From contig CDMY01000677.1 of assembly GCA_001179505.1 (NCBI GenBank), positions 33,159 through 97,158 on the forward strand: a stretch of DNA of 64,000 bases, given 5' to 3'. Shown here one piece after another: positions 43,813 through 55,240 of the stretch. Both the position numbers and the translations under genes were made by a program. The notes beneath the pieces are model-generated. The model had not been told where the DNA came from, did no database searches, and worked only from the letters and a program-made list of their open reading frames with translations. How positions within the stretch are numbered: the stretch's first letter is position 1; each line of letters opens with the position of its first letter. The DNA comes from Vitrella brassicaformis (taxonomy: Eukaryota > Sar > Vitrellaceae).

Positions 43813-44330
43813 ATGCCTAACCCGAACAAGGACAAGGATGCCCGCCTGGAGCGCCATAGTGCCGGTGGACCCAGCACCCACGCATACGGGGCGGGCGAGA
43901 AGAAGGGAGGGGGAGGAAAAGCCAACTGGGGTAAGTGAGCAATCTCATCTCACACACAGGGAGAGGGAGAAGCCGAGATGGGTGGTTGCGGGTGGGGTGG
44001 TCAGCCAGAGGGAACAGAGAGCTTAGAGAGCTGCTGCGAGGGCCTCGCATTCCTGTCGATGCAGCTCCTCACATATCGCTTGTTTTGTCCCTGCCTGCGG
44101 CTGCTCTGTGTGTGATGGTATGGTCTGGTGTTGCCAGGCAAGGAGGAGGAGGCTGAGCGCGACCCAGCTCCCCCGGCCATCGACCCCAAGGACCCTAACT
44201 ACGACTCGGGATCAGAAGAGAACAAGGAAACCGCCAACAAGGTGGGTGACGCACTGACTAATGAATGCACCACAGAGCACACCACGCACGCCACACAATG
44301 GTGGCCTGTCGTGTTTGTTGTGTGCAGTAA
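43813..44330 (+). CDS. 74-residue protein resembling the N-terminal segment of PDCD4/MA3 proteins
   Basis: Two coding exons, 43813-43930 and 44138-44241, splice in frame, and the stop TAA (44328-44330) directly follows the next acceptor (GTGCAG|TAA). The sequence has a basic start, RLERHSAGGPSTHAYGAG, then EKKGGGGKANWGKEEEAERD and DPKDPNYDSGSEEN. The Gly-rich K-G-x-W-G stretch followed by DPNYDSG resembles the conserved N-terminal region of PDCD4-type MA3 proteins (which bind the eIF4A translation machinery) and, more loosely, HABP4/SERBP1 motifs. No MA3 domain follows in 1 kb, so this is either a stand-alone short form or a truncated gene. Its ATG overlaps a minus-strand ATG (GCATGC). Confidence 0.65.
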
Positions 44331-45478
44331 CCATTGTCGATACGGTTCGTCGCCATGGAGTGACGGTGCTGCTGAGTGTGTGTGTGGACGGCGGACGCGA
44401 TCGCATGTGCGGGGTAGGAGGCGGCGCGGTCGTGGGACGGAGCCCGTGAGGTGATGTCTGACGACACACCCGAGTTGTCTGTCTGTACCTCTGCGCCTGC
44501 CTTCCTGCCTCCGCTGCCTGTGGCTCTTGTCTGCACGTCTGTCTGTGTGTGTGTCGATGGCTGAGTGGATGGCTGGGTGGCTGCCGATCGTGCGTGTGTA
44601 TTCTTTTTCCTTCCATGAGCTGCTCATACCTACCACACGCACGGATCGTGACGGTTGTGTGATCGGCTGAGTGTGGCTTGGTGTATGCCTTGCTTGATCT
44701 GCGTCTGAGTGTTGATGGCATGCTTCGGCACGTATGCGTACCTATCACATCACCATGAGTGTGGAGGAGTTGTGTGGCTGTTGTGGTGTAGCTAAGCGAA
44801 TGTGGTCATGTGTGTCTGTGGTGGTGTGGTTCCGTTGCGTCCCGAACCCTCGCGGGAACTGCATGCAAGATGGTGACAGCCCTCTTGCTGTGCAATCTCT
44901 CGTGGGTCGTTTACGTCACGAAACCACACCGTCACGCACGCGGAGGAAAGCCCCGAGGTCATCACCTGTCTGTCTGTCGTGTCTGTCTGTCTCTCTGTCG
45001 GTCTGGATACCTCTCTGGTCGCCTGGATGCCCTTACGTAATGGCTGACATGACATGCACTCTGGGCACGACACACACACGGCTCCCTCATTTTTGGAGTC
45101 ACTTACTCCCACGCCACACGGGGGCCGCTATGTGATATCGGTTTCAACGAATGACGATTATTTCCTGCCTGCCTGCGTGCCCTCTCCCTCCCTCTCTGCC
45201 TTTTCCCTGCCTGCCTGCCTGCCCTCCTGCGTGCCTGCAGTCCGTGCGCAGTGTAACATGGCCTGCATGAGGTCGTTTTTCTCCTTTGTATCCGCATACG
45301 GTGCGTGAGATGGGGAGGATGGGGAGGATTGTGTTGTGTTAGCCACGCAAGAAGGGATGCCAGGCAGAGTAAGTCGCCTACCAGATCTGATGGGCGCATC
45401 TGGGCGGGCGGGGCCCTCTCTCGTGTGTGGGTGAACGTGCGTGCGTATGAGTGGATGTCTGCATACGTGCCTGGTGGC
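44331..45478. other. Intergenic region, nothing supported
   Basis: 3' untranslated sequence of the small gene, then T/C-rich and (TGCC)n low-complexity stretches (for example CCTGCCTGCCTGCCTGCC near 45205-45225). No coding exon or RNA gene was recognised. Confidence 0.55.
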
Positions 45479-47406
45479 ATGCCTAGTACTGGGACGAATG
45501 AAATGAATGCGGTGGTGAATGGACTCTACGTGAGCTCAAGGCTGCTGCGTACGATACGCTGTAATGCGGTTCTCAACGATTCACAGCCCTCTCGTCTTTG
45601 GGACCGCGAAACGGCTCTTCTTATGCGTTTACATTTGGCGAGGGGGATGGATGCTTTTGAGCTTGAAGACGACTGTGAGGGTGATTTCCTGGGCATTGGG
45701 AGCTTCGACGATATCGTTCTGCAGGAACAGCAATCCTCAGGGGCAGATCATCAGCCTCTGACAGAGGTGAGGACAGGCCTGCGAAGACACAGCCACACCT
45801 TCCTGCTGCTGCAGCCTGAGAGCCATAGAGATGCTAAGAACTGCGCAGAGGACCTCTTGGAACGGTTCAAAGTATGCTCGTGCCCGTGGGGGGGCTCTTT
45901 ATCTGTTTCTCCTTTGTGTTTTTGCAGGTAGATCATTCGGTGGATGGCGGGGTGCTTCTGCAGGCCGATGGCGTCACACTGGCCGTCCAAGAGGTACATA
46001 AAGCAGAGAGAAGCCAATGCCAACCCATTCCTTCTCCGTCTGTGCAGGTCACCGTTGGTGCTGGTCGTCTGGATGTTATCGCAGCAGCTGCACCGGCCAA
46101 CTTGAACGAGCCTTCATCTGCTGCCGCGTGCGCGGCCAATGGAGGGCCGTCGGCGGAGCGCGTTGCATGTCTGCGATGGGAGGGGCGATTGGGCGATGGG
46201 TGCGAGAGGCGGGATGTGCATAGGCTGGGGTTCGCGATGGAGGATGTAGACGACTGCCATCTGAAGGTGGGGAACAACACACATCACCGTGCACAGAGTG
46301 ACAGAGAGAGAGAGATGCATCGCTTTTGACCCGCAGGCGGTGCCAGGCGAGAGGCCCACGCTGAGCATCGAGGTGTCGGGCAAGGACGGCCATCCGATGT
46401 TCGTTAGCCTCGTGTTTGGCGGTGAGCCGACTTGTGAGGCCGGCCGACAGGAAAAGGACCCATCGCAGACCCCGTCCAAAGTCTACCGCATGTAGGCCGT
46501 CCATCCAGCTGTCTATAAACCACGCATTTTTTTCACATCATTGCAGGATCTCGCAGGCGGACGGACCGAAGAACGACGACCACTCATCGAACAGCACAGG
46601 CAACAGACACTCCCCTGACCCGTTTCATGCACTCTCGCCTTTATATCTCTCCACAGCGCTCCCCAGCAGTGCCACATCCAGCTCACAGCCGCATCCGCAT
46701 CAGAATTCTTCCCCGTCCCCTCCTCCCGGCCCCCCCTCACCCAAACCGTCAAGGATGCGCCTTCACAAGAGGGCCGAGGGTGCGAGCGACGAGTGGTGCG
46801 ACGCCACACGGGAGAAGCTGTGTGGGGCCCTGCTGGAAGGGCTGCCTGAGGGGCGATTCCACCAAAGCGGCAAGGAGTGGTAAGGGCGGATAGAAAAGAA
46901 TGCATTGGGTTGTGTTGAATACGCCGATCTTCTCTGTGTGCGTGTCTTGTGTCTGTCTATGCAGCCATTCATTAGAGGCTGTGTTGCGTCGGAGCCAGCT
47001 GCTGCAGAAGCTCGCCCGTGAGAGCATCGAGAAAGGTGCGTGCGCACAGCGAAAGAGAGAGAAGAGACTCACACACATACACCCGTTGCGTCTCTCAGTT
47101 CTGAAGACTGTGGGGGGCATCTGTGAGATCTGCTGCGACCGACCCGTCAACACTCGTGAGTGAGGACGGACACACTTGACGGCTGCAAATGGCTCGTGCA
47201 TGTCTGCGTGTGCGTTGCATGACCAGGTCTCGGGTGCGAGTGTGGGCATTACATCTGCTCGGCGTGCAACAAAAAGCTGGAGGGTCAGCAAGAAAGAGAC
47301 ACGATGCCTTGCCGTCCCCGGGGTGCTGCATGTGTGTCTCTATGCAGAGCGCGTGTGCCCATGGTGCCGGCAGCAGTGTAGGCAGAGCTTTGTGCTCTCA
47401 TCGTAG
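45479..47406 (+). CDS. RING-type protein (C-terminal RING-HC finger), probable E3 ubiquitin ligase
   Basis: Exons chain in phase from an ATG at 45479 (MPSTGTNEMNAVVNGLYVSS) to TAG at 47404-47406. The N-terminal ~300 residues (LRTIRCNAVLNDSQPSRLWD, LLERFKVDHSVDGGVLLQAD, RPTLSIEVSGKDGHPMFVSL) have alternating beta character and match no family I recognise with confidence. A Ser/Pro-rich linker follows (~46620-46760), then helices REKLCGALLEGLPEGRFHQS and EAVLRRSQLLQKLARESIEK. The C-terminus is a classic RING-HC pattern: C-x2-C (CEIC), C-x-H-x2-C-x2-C (CGHYICSAC) and C-x2-C (CPWC). The RING is split by two introns that join cleanly (NT|RLGCECGH and KKLEG|ERVCPWC). Such proteins transfer ubiquitin with an E2 enzyme; substrates are unknown. 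The true start may be further upstream. Confidence 0.7.
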
Positions 47407-47540
47407 CTGCCTCAGTTGCGTATGCGGATACACACACGTGCGTCGGCCGTCCGTGTTTGCTGACGCATGTTGGACTGAGATCAATACATTGGATGGCTGG
47501 AACACAGAGGAAAGCTCGTGTGTCGATATCACGTCATGGT

Positions 47541-47571
47541 CCATCCATCCATCCATCCATCCATCCATCCA
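47541..47571. repeat. (CCAT)n tetranucleotide repeat
   Basis: About eight CCAT units at the boundary where similarity to the inverted CCCH copy at 1-1900 ends. Confidence 0.9.
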
Positions 47572-47659
47572 GGGACGGATGTGAGCTGCCTTGGGCAGTG
47601 CAACCCCCTACACATCAACGCACACTCACATACATACACATACACACATACATGCAGTC

Positions 47660-50617
47660 TCATGCGCTGAGTCCATGCAGACGTGACATTTCGGTCGACG
47701 GCGCGGCAAAACTGTGCGATTGTGGGAGGGGGGTCGTTATGGGTACTGAAGTCCGTCTGTCTGTCTGTCTGTCTGTCTGAAGGGACGAACGGGTCCGTAG
47801 TGTGTGTATGCGGCGATGGATGTGTGTACGATCTGCCGGCCGGCAAAGTGGGGTGGGCCGGCAAAGTGGGGTGGGGTGATTCTGCCGCACAGAGACCTCA
47901 TTTACTCGTAAGCCAAACTGACAACATGACACGCACGACAACGAGTGTGGCCCGCGTCGTGCGCTTGCATGTTGCTGAGCGCACCGCATTCGTTTGGGAA
48001 TGAACAGCATTGGGTGCTTGGGCGCCGGCGAGACGTCGAAGCGGGCCGTCGTGCACACCCGGGGGGGCGGTGTGGGGCACCTCTTGCGCTTGTTGTCGTA
48101 TCGGCTCTTGCGGCCGTCATCCCACAGCTGCATGACATCATCCCCCTGGCCCGACAACTCACCCGAACGCTCACCAGCACATACACCTAGACAGACGCAC
48201 ACAAAAGTGGTCGGAGCGGTGGTGTCTCTTTCTGTCTTCCCCTTGTGCTGTGTGTACCTGCACCGCTTTTATTGTTGTTGTCACTGTGATGTCCCCCGTC
48301 CAGCCGCCCCGATGTGCCCTCCTTATGGCTGTCGTGTTTGTTGGCGCTGCCTGCCGGTGTGCTGCTTTCGCGCTTGACACGGCGGGCAGGGGAAGCGGCC
48401 TTGGGCTGGGGCGTGCGGGGGGCTTCATCAGACACATCCACAGCCATACCGGTAGCTGCCGGACAGAGGGGGAGAGACACATAGGCATGGCGGCATAGGG
48501 AAAGCCTTTGTTGGTGTGCGAGTGTTGGGTTGAGTTCCTCACCATGTTTGTCATGGTGGTGTGTGTGTGTGGCCGTCGAGGGGTCGGCCATCGTGTGTAT
48601 CGCCATTGAGTCGGACGAGTACTGCTGCCCAATACCTGCACACACAGACACAGATTGGCTCGCGAACGTCACACCCTTCATCAATTCAGTCGTGTCTCAT
48701 GACCTTCCACGATTTTTGCGATTTCGAGCAGACTCTTGACATCCTCACTCACACGGGGGGGCGGCTGCTGCCCCCCGCCATCACGGTACACGTCATACGC
48801 TGACACAAACCACCGACCAAACCAACCAAAAGATACATATGACCCCCGCTGCCCCCCCACCCCCCCACGCACCTTTGTTCGTCCTCCACGGCGGCAGCGG
48901 GACCGATGTGGTCTTGCCGCGACGACGCCTTACGGGCTTGCCACCGTCACCCACACTCCCCTCACCCCCACCGCCCCCAGCGCCATCCCCACCACTCAGC
49001 ACGGCAGACGATGCGTGTGTGTCCTTAGCCACCGGCAGCGGCACCATGTCACACACGGGCTCTGTGGGCGGCCGGATGATCTCGGGACACCCATGGTCAA
49101 CACCAGACAATGACTTCCTGCATATATAGATGGATGGATGGAGACATAAGTGAAGAAGGGTAACTTGTGTTTGGTGTGTTGGGGTTGCCTGTGTGGGTCC
49201 TTGAGTAGTAGCATGTCGTGTGTGGCGTCGTATGGGCTCAGCACGATGGCCATCTGGTGGGGCGATGGCAACACGTCAGTGGCGGTGGGGGTGGGCGGGG
49301 CCGGCAACTCCTACAGATGACAAAACAGACCTGTAGCTTAGTACTATTGGGTGCAGTTCGTCTCCCTCTCTCTCTCTAGGGTTGCCTTTATGTTGATGAT
49401 ATCGATGGCCGACATCTCATCGTGACAACTGAAGGCACAGCAGATACAGACACGAGAACGCATCCATGTGTGTGTATCGTCCCGCCCCCCCCCCCCCACA
49501 CAGAGAGATCATTACCGAATGACAGCGAAGTCATTGCCTTCAACACAATACGACAAACCTGTATACCACACATCACGCACACGGTGGTGTGAGGCCATCT
49601 CTGTCCGTGTGTGGTGTGTATGGTGTTGTTACTGCGTGAGAATCGTGGTATGATGCGTTTGGAGTAGGCCGCCCGCTCGACGCTGTCCGTCAGGCTCTGC
49701 AGATCCCAACACACCGGCTTGTTCACCACCACCACAAACAACTGAACACACAGACAAACGCCATGACGCATCCACACACCTCACGCCCCTCTCCCCCTCC
49801 CCCACTTGGCCTGCTTACCGTGCGTCTGTCAGCGAACATGACATTGCTGTCGGGCCAGAAGTGCGCCTTGAAGAACGGATGGTCATGCTGGTGCTGGTGG
49901 TGCTGGGGCTGGTGGTCTGTGGGCGGGGTGTGTGTGGGCGGGGTGTGTGTGGCACTGGCAGAGGTGCCCGGTGCGTCGGGTGAGGAGCTCTCGTGTGAGG
50001 CGTCCATGGTGTCGAGGTGCAGCAGGGCGGGGAAGGCCTTGCCATCGCGCCGCTTGTGGCTCAGCTTCTCCCACCACTGGCTGGGGTACTCACTCGCCAA
50101 CTCGGACCTGGTTAATCAGAACACCGTCATGGCGAGTGTGTTGGTGTGCGTGTGTGTGGACGTACTTGTGCGGGCGGAGCTCACATTCTGAGTGTGCATG
50201 TCTGCATTTGTCCCCCTTGCTGCACACACCGCTCCACTCGTAGAATGGGCAGAGGACCTCCTTGTAGCCAGGACCCGAACGCAACTCCTGCACACAACAG
50301 ATGCACACACATGGGGAGAAAACGGGTCGCCGTCATGCGTGTGGTATATTAAGTACCTCTTGGCCGTGGGCGAATGAGCAGATGGCGCCCCGCGGGCAGT
50401 GACCGTTCGTCATCACCCAATCGCGGCAGATGGACGTCTTGTACACTGCACACAGGTGCACAGCACACACACACACGGTTTTCTGTTCAGCCATCCATCC
50501 ATCCATTCATTCCGTCCGTCCGTCCGATCGTCAATGGCCCATGTGCATACGCCGGTGGCTGGGCGACAGTGTGGAGCCTCGGGGGAAGGCCGGCAGCGGC
50601 GGGCCTTGCAGAGCCAT
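47660..50617 (-). CDS. CCCH zinc-finger protein, copy 2 (complete)
   Basis: The ATG at 50617 (MALQGPPLPAFPRGSTLSPS, exon 50551-50617) splices in phase to an exon starting YKTSICRDWVMTNGHCPRGA (from ~50447), the first CCCH finger (ICRDW...CPRGAICSFAHG). The next exon holds a second finger, VLCPFYEWSGVCSKGDKC followed by RHAHSE. Both fit C-x7/8-C-x5-C-x3-H. Then come a His-rich exon (HHQHQHDHPFFKAHFWPD), FVVVVNKPVCWDLQSLTDSV, KAMTSLSFGND, CHDEMSAIDIINIK, a Gly-rich exon, SEDVKSLLEIAKIVEGHETR and the basic tail MQLWDDGRK. Tandem CCCH proteins usually bind AU-rich mRNA; nuclear or cytoplasmic location is open. The last exon runs to 47660 in this frame, longer than in copy 1, so one copy has a 3' frameshift. 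Confidence 0.8.
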
Positions 50618-50977
50618 CGGCAGACCAATGGAATGGACGACGGCCGGGCCTTCGGAGCCGCTCGCAGATCTCACACGAACGGAAGAGCGGACCAAGAGAA
50701 CGAACAGGGCGGATAGAAGGACGGAGAGTGAAACGAGCAAACACAATAACGAATGGAGCAGACGGCCAGGCGCGCGATTCTCGCCAACTCGAGACTTTCT
50801 ACGTCTTCTCTTTTTGGAGGAAAGTGGAGAGCTGGAGAGCTGCGGTGAGTTCTGCTGCAGCTGTTTTGTGCATTTCGGCTTCTCGTAATCGCTGCATCGC
50901 GTCAGCAGCCAACAGCAGTCGGCAGCCCCCACTCCAATTGCCCCACTCTGTCTCAGTTGTTGTCCCCCTACGACACG
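50618..50977. promoter_or_regulatory. Divergent spacer between CCCH copy 2 and the kinase-like gene
   Basis: A 360-bp gap between two divergent ATGs, with no coding exon recognised. It contains GCGCGATTCTCGCC (~50771), a 14-mer that also occurs upstream of block A at ~4290, which may be a promoter motif or chance. Confidence 0.35.
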
Positions 50978-52519
50978 ATGCCAGCGTGCATCATTCGAGG
51001 CCTCAAGGCGCTGATACGTGGCGACAACACTTTCATCCCCATGGGCGAGTTCCGGCGCCTTTTCCACCAGCCATGGGAGACCTACAGGACGCCAGTGGGC
51101 CGCGAGCGGGGCGTTCCCGAGTACGACTGCCTAGCGGTGCCGCAGTACGACCTGGAAGACGTCCCCGACGACAGCTTCCCCCAGACGTACTTCAGGTGGG
51201 ACGGCAGACATGCTGACGAGGACGTGGGAACCCACGGCGTCCCATGGCCATACTTCCACGCCGAGCGGCTGCCAAGCCACCCCCAAGACAGCCATCCCGC
51301 CAGCCGGTTCTCCAGGGACGGGCTCGGCAAGCGGAGCACACTGATGGCGATCGACATTGTTGAGGAGAGGGGGCGGGATTCGATGGCGAGAGTGCAGCGA
51401 GAGATCGATATGTTTCAGAGGGCGCAGAGGGAGGGACGGAAGCATTTTGCTCGTCTGAGAGGGGTAAGCCGGTTCGGTGTGATGGAATCTATGTATGGGG
51501 GGGAGCGGGTCATTCATTCACATCTCTGTCTTTGTGTGCGGCTCATGCTGTCTGTGTGTCTGTAACTGACATGCAGGCCTACCATTATCGCAAGCGCACA
51601 TTCATGGAGTACGAGGACATGCGGGGGTGGCGCACCCTGGATAGTCAGCTGGGCGAGGGAGCGGGGAGGGTGATGAGTGAGCGAGACGCCAGCCGATGGG
51701 CCAGGCAGTTGATAGAGACACACAAGGAGCTGAGAGGGATGCGATACTACCATGGGTTCACACATAGCATAGACAAACAAAACGAATACGTATCCATGCC
51801 ACCAATGACTGCATGCTATGCTCGTGTCTGTCTGTCTGTTTTGGCTGCAGCCAAGGCAACCGCCGGGAATACCTTGTCGACAAAGAGGGCACCATCAAAC
51901 TTGCAGATGTCGGCACAGGGGCTTTTGCACGCTACCGCAATGTCAGTCAGTATTCACACGCGCACACACACACAGCCGGAGGGGACGGCTCTCATGAATT
52001 TTCTTATCTCCGACGTGTGTGTGCCGTGTGGGTGTGCAGGATGGCACGGTCAATGTGTTTCGTCAGCGTGTCACGAACAATAAGGCCACACCACCAGAGG
52101 TCAGTGCACAGACATACACACAGACAGAGGCGAATGGATCAGACGAGGGACACTGATGTCTATGTGGGGGTAGGCATGTGTGTGTGTGTCTGTGTGTGTG
52201 TGTGTGTGCCCTTCAGGTCGTTGTGTCGAGTCGGTACAACACCAGCTTCGACCCGGAAAAGGCCTCCGTCTTTTGCATAGGGTACGCAGACCGACAGAAG
52301 AGATGGAGGGAGGGAGAGCGCCACATGCCCGTCAGTCACTTAACTCTGTGTATCGTCACTGTCGTCCATTACATCAGGCACCTTGTCGGCAACTTCCTGT
52401 CTGCCAAGACCAGCCCCCGCCCCCTCTCCCCCGGAGCCATCGACTTCGTCCGCCACGCCACCGCTGCCGACCCCTCACAGAGACCCACACTGGATGAACT
52501 GATGGTCCACAGCTGGTAA
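50978..52519 (+). CDS. Kinase-like protein with degenerate catalytic motifs (candidate pseudokinase)
   Basis: The ATG at 50978 (MPACIIRGLKALIRGDNTFI) opens a long first exon, followed by five short exons. Kinase-fold signs: FARLRG|AYHYRKRTFMEYEDM (strands around helix C and the hinge), ASRWARQLIETHKELRGMRY (helix E), YLVDKEGTIKLADVGTGAF (the strand before the activation loop, with DVG in place of DFG), NNKATPPE|VVVSSRYNTSF (APE-like PPE), FDPEKASVFCIG (helix F) and DPSQRPTLDELMVHSW at the end, with TAA at 52517-52519. The catalytic loop position reads YYHG|CSQGNRREY, with no HRD-type Asp. Loss of HRD and change of DFG argue against phosphotransfer, so a scaffold or regulatory role is likelier. 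Splice placement around the catalytic loop should be confirmed before calling the residue absent. Confidence 0.65.
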
Positions 52520-52706
52520 GGCATATAGACAGAGAGTTGAATGCTGCAGACCCTCCCTCATCGACCGTCTGTTTGGGTGCCTGAACGTGAAGAAGCGAGA
52601 ATCGCGCCAAGAAACAAATTTAGGGAGACCTGTGAAAGGGCTCCGCCCCGAGAGCCGACGCAGCTTGGCGTCGTCCTCATCTGCCGCCCCGACACCCTCC
52701 CTCGCC

Positions 52707-52871
52707 ATGACGGAATCGAAGTCTTTCGAAGTCCACCCTCCGGACGGCAGACCTTTTGTGCTTCTTTTCCCAGTGGAGCGCGGGCGCCGTCCGGACGCAG
52801 AGGCGCTCCTGCAGCACCTGCAGAGAGACGGGCGCGTCCTCAGGTCAGTGGAGCATCCGGTTATTGAATAG
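52707..52871 (+). pseudogene. Truncated block-B copy of the MTESKSF hypothetical gene
   Basis: The ATG at 52707 gives MTESKSFEVHPPDGRPFVLL and continues almost identically to 4911 onward. It stops at 52869-52871, because GTTATTGACATAGAGGAG of copy A has lost bases (GTTATTGAATAGAGGAG). Downstream sequence still aligns (CCGTCGACTACATC), so the reading frame was broken after duplication. Confidence 0.75.
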
Positions 52872-53090
52872 AGGAGTCCCGTCATTCAGCCGTCGACTAC
52901 ATCGCCAGAATCACCAGTGCGCTCGGTTTACTGACAGACAGGCAGACAGACAGACAGGCAGAAAGGCAGACAATGATGCGCGAAAGGAGAGACACCTGCA
53001 ACCATATGTGTGCCCATTGTGTGTTGTGTACGCAGGTGAAGAGTTCTTCACACCACCAGGCAGTCCGGCCGCTGCGAAGTAAGCAGAAGG

Positions 53091-54724
53091 ATGATGCCTC
53101 TGTGTATCAGACCTGCCTGCCCTCCCTCTGTGCGTGCCACAGATGTGGGCATGCCAACTCAATCTGTGCCCAGGGCTGCCCCTCCAGTCGCTGCCGGCAA
53201 CCAAGGCGGCCAAGACCTTGTAGGGACGCACGACAGGGGCGATCCAGGGGAGAGCGTCATATGCGATGTGGATGCTCCGCAGTACAGGACGCTCAATGGG
53301 CTGCGGAGGGATGAGGAGAAGGTGAACAGATGGTGGGCGAGGCTGGGTTTCGACTCTGGAGCTCACCAAGTGCGAGGCCAGACGTAAATGTGTTTCTCTG
53401 TGTGCGTCTGTGTTTATGTGTGTGTTCAGCATCTCCCGCTTGGGGGATACGAAGAGAAATCCAAGTCGCATTTTTGCAGGGTCATCGCAAAGCAGTAACC
53501 TCACCGGTCGATGTCAGGGCCGGCCAGCGGATGCTGTCCGGGAGCTGTGATGGGACGGCCAAAGGTGTGGAACGTCGACACTGGGTGTGAATTCGCATGT
53601 CTCTGTCATTCCATGTGTGTGTCAGATGGCTGCCTACATTTTATATTCCGAGGCTTTTATCCATCCATCTCGCCGCTTCGCTGTGTCGCTCACCAGCCCG
53701 GCCGCCAGCAGCAGCAGCGGGCCCGTCTGTCTCCGCCTTCATTGACCACAGCCTGATGGCCCTGGCCGCCCCGCTGCCCAGCACAGCCGCACCAGAGAGA
53801 CCTAAGCCTCCTACTGCCCCACCACCAGCCAGCGCCACCGACACACAGCCCGCCCCTCAGAATTGGAGCCCGCCAACATACGCAGCACCGAGCAGACAAG
53901 AAGCACCCCGTGACGAGGAGTGTTGCAGTCCCCCAGCTCCCTTCACCTCCCCTTCCCCCATTTCGTGTACGTGTTCGACAGCTCCGGCACCAGCGGCAGA
54001 AGCCACCTCCCTCCAGATAGCCACACGCATCATGAGCTTCCAGAAGCCCCTGGAGCCGCCACTCCACCGTGGCATTCATGTCTGTCTAGCTGAGGATTAT
54101 TACCTTGGAGAAGCCTTCAGGTACGCGCTGTGTTTGGTGCAAATCGGACACAGGCAGACAGGCGGGAAGACAGCAAGGCAGTCTGATGGACGTATATCAG
54201 CCCATAACACCAATGCATGCAAAGTCATGCTCACTCCACTCAACTAATTTTCTCCATCTGTATGTCTGCTGCTTTCCATTTTCTCTCTGCTATCAGAAGG
54301 CACCGCCCCCTGTGGCCCCGCTGCCCTACACAGCCACACCAGCCGCACCGGAGGCCTTCGCCGCACCCCCACCACTGCCACAACCCGCCAACACCACCAC
54401 AGAGCGCCCCGCACCTCCAGCGCCGCAGGACTGTTATGAGAAGACCATCGAGAGGCTGCGCGAGAGTCTGAGGGCCAACAGGGAGGCGAGAGAGAGGCTC
54501 CTGAGCCGCAGCCCCATGGCCCTGGATGGCATTCCGCCCCGCAAGAGCCACACTAGCCCGTGGCCATCGTGGGATAGGGAGAGGGAGAGGGAGAGGGAGG
54601 GAGGGACAAAAACAGCCGCGATGACGCCACCACGCCCACCATCAAGGCAGCCGCAGGCCAGCAGCAGAAACAGGCCGAGCTCCAAGCCCTCAAGCAGCAG
54701 ATGGAGCAGGAGCGCCAGCAGCTG
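53091..54724 (+). CDS. Hypothetical exons, block B, Pro/Ala-rich
   Basis: Exon-like pieces: GMPTQSVPRAAPPVAAGNQG to NRWWARLGFDSGAHQV (~53140-53375); after the dispersed element (copy 6), LPSTAAPERPKPPTAPPPAS to HRGIHVCLAEDYYLGEAFR (~53775-54120); then KAPPPVAPLPYTATPAAPEA and a helical DCYEKTIERLRESLRANREA (~54298-54490). The Pro-rich part is low complexity. It leads into the coiled coil, but the two parts are in different frames: the sequence near 54555 lacks one G relative to its internal duplicate near 55537, and it contains a TAG. Either an intron bridges this or the gene is damaged. No family is recognised. Confidence 0.4.
53577..53705 (+). repeat. Dispersed element, copy 6
   Basis: ATTCGCATGTCTCTGTCATT, then TGTGTGTCAGATG, with the core at 53629-53648. 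The following CATCTCGCCGCTTCGCTGTG to CCGGCCGCCAG matches copy 1 (7166-7212) closely, so copies 1 and 6 are colinear counterparts of the A/B duplication. Confidence 0.7.
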
Positions 54725-55240
54725 ATGAGGGAGGACATGGAGCGCCAGCAGAAGGCCATCGAGGAGGCGCGCGAGGCGGCAGAGCAGCAGAAACAGGCCG
54801 AGCTCCAAGCCCTCAAGCAGCAGATGGAGCAGGAGCGCCAGCAGCTGATGAGGGATGACATGGAGCGCCAGAAGAAGCCCATCGAGGAGGCGCGCGAGGC
54901 GGCAGAGCAGCAGAAACAGGCCGAGCTCCAAGCCCTCAAGCAGCAGATGGAGCAGGAGCGCCAGCAGCTGATGAGGGAGGACATGGAGCGCCAGCAGAAG
55001 GCCATCGAGGAGGCGCGCGAGGCGGCAGAGCAGCAGAAACAGGCCGAGCTCCAAGCCCTCAAGCAGCAGATGGAGCAGGAGCGCCAGCAGCTGATGAGGG
55101 AGGACATGGAGCGCCAGAAGAAGGCCATCGAGGAGGCCCGCGACCAAGAGAGGCGTGCCGCAGAGGAGGCACGCGAACAAGAGCGGCGCGAGAGCGAGGA
55201 AGCCCGCGAGCAGGAGAGGCGTGCGGTCTTGGTGGAGCGG
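54652..55240 (+). repeat. 123-bp tandem repeat encoding a 41-residue coiled-coil unit (about 3.6 copies)
   Basis: Full units begin at 54701, 54824 and 54947, and a fourth from 55070 diverges after its first half. A partial unit lies upstream from ~54660. The unit starts MEQERQQLMREDMERQQKAI and continues EEAREAAEQQKQAELQAL. Adjacent copies differ by only a few bases, implying recent expansion. After 55140 the pattern shifts to a ~10-residue repeat (REQERR). Confidence 0.95.

Noticed and set aside
43371-43925. Long minus-strand frame overlapping the hypothetical gene, with ATG at 43814
   Set aside because: It is in a different frame from the well-supported exon at 42950-43615, and no intron joins the two in phase.
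45479-46500. Rad9/PCNA-like clamp for the N-terminus of the RING protein
   Set aside because: Only RPTLSIEVSG is reminiscent; the rest does not align with the clamp fold by eye, so no name is given.
52911-53504. 198-residue minus-strand open frame in block B
   Set aside because: Composition is that of an antisense shadow of GC-rich plus-strand exons. It contains (TGTC)n-derived Cys/Leu runs and has no homologue in block A.
54652-55240. CRISPR-like array
   Set aside because: The 123-bp units are contiguous, in frame and encode a coiled coil; there are no unique spacers, and the genome is eukaryotic.
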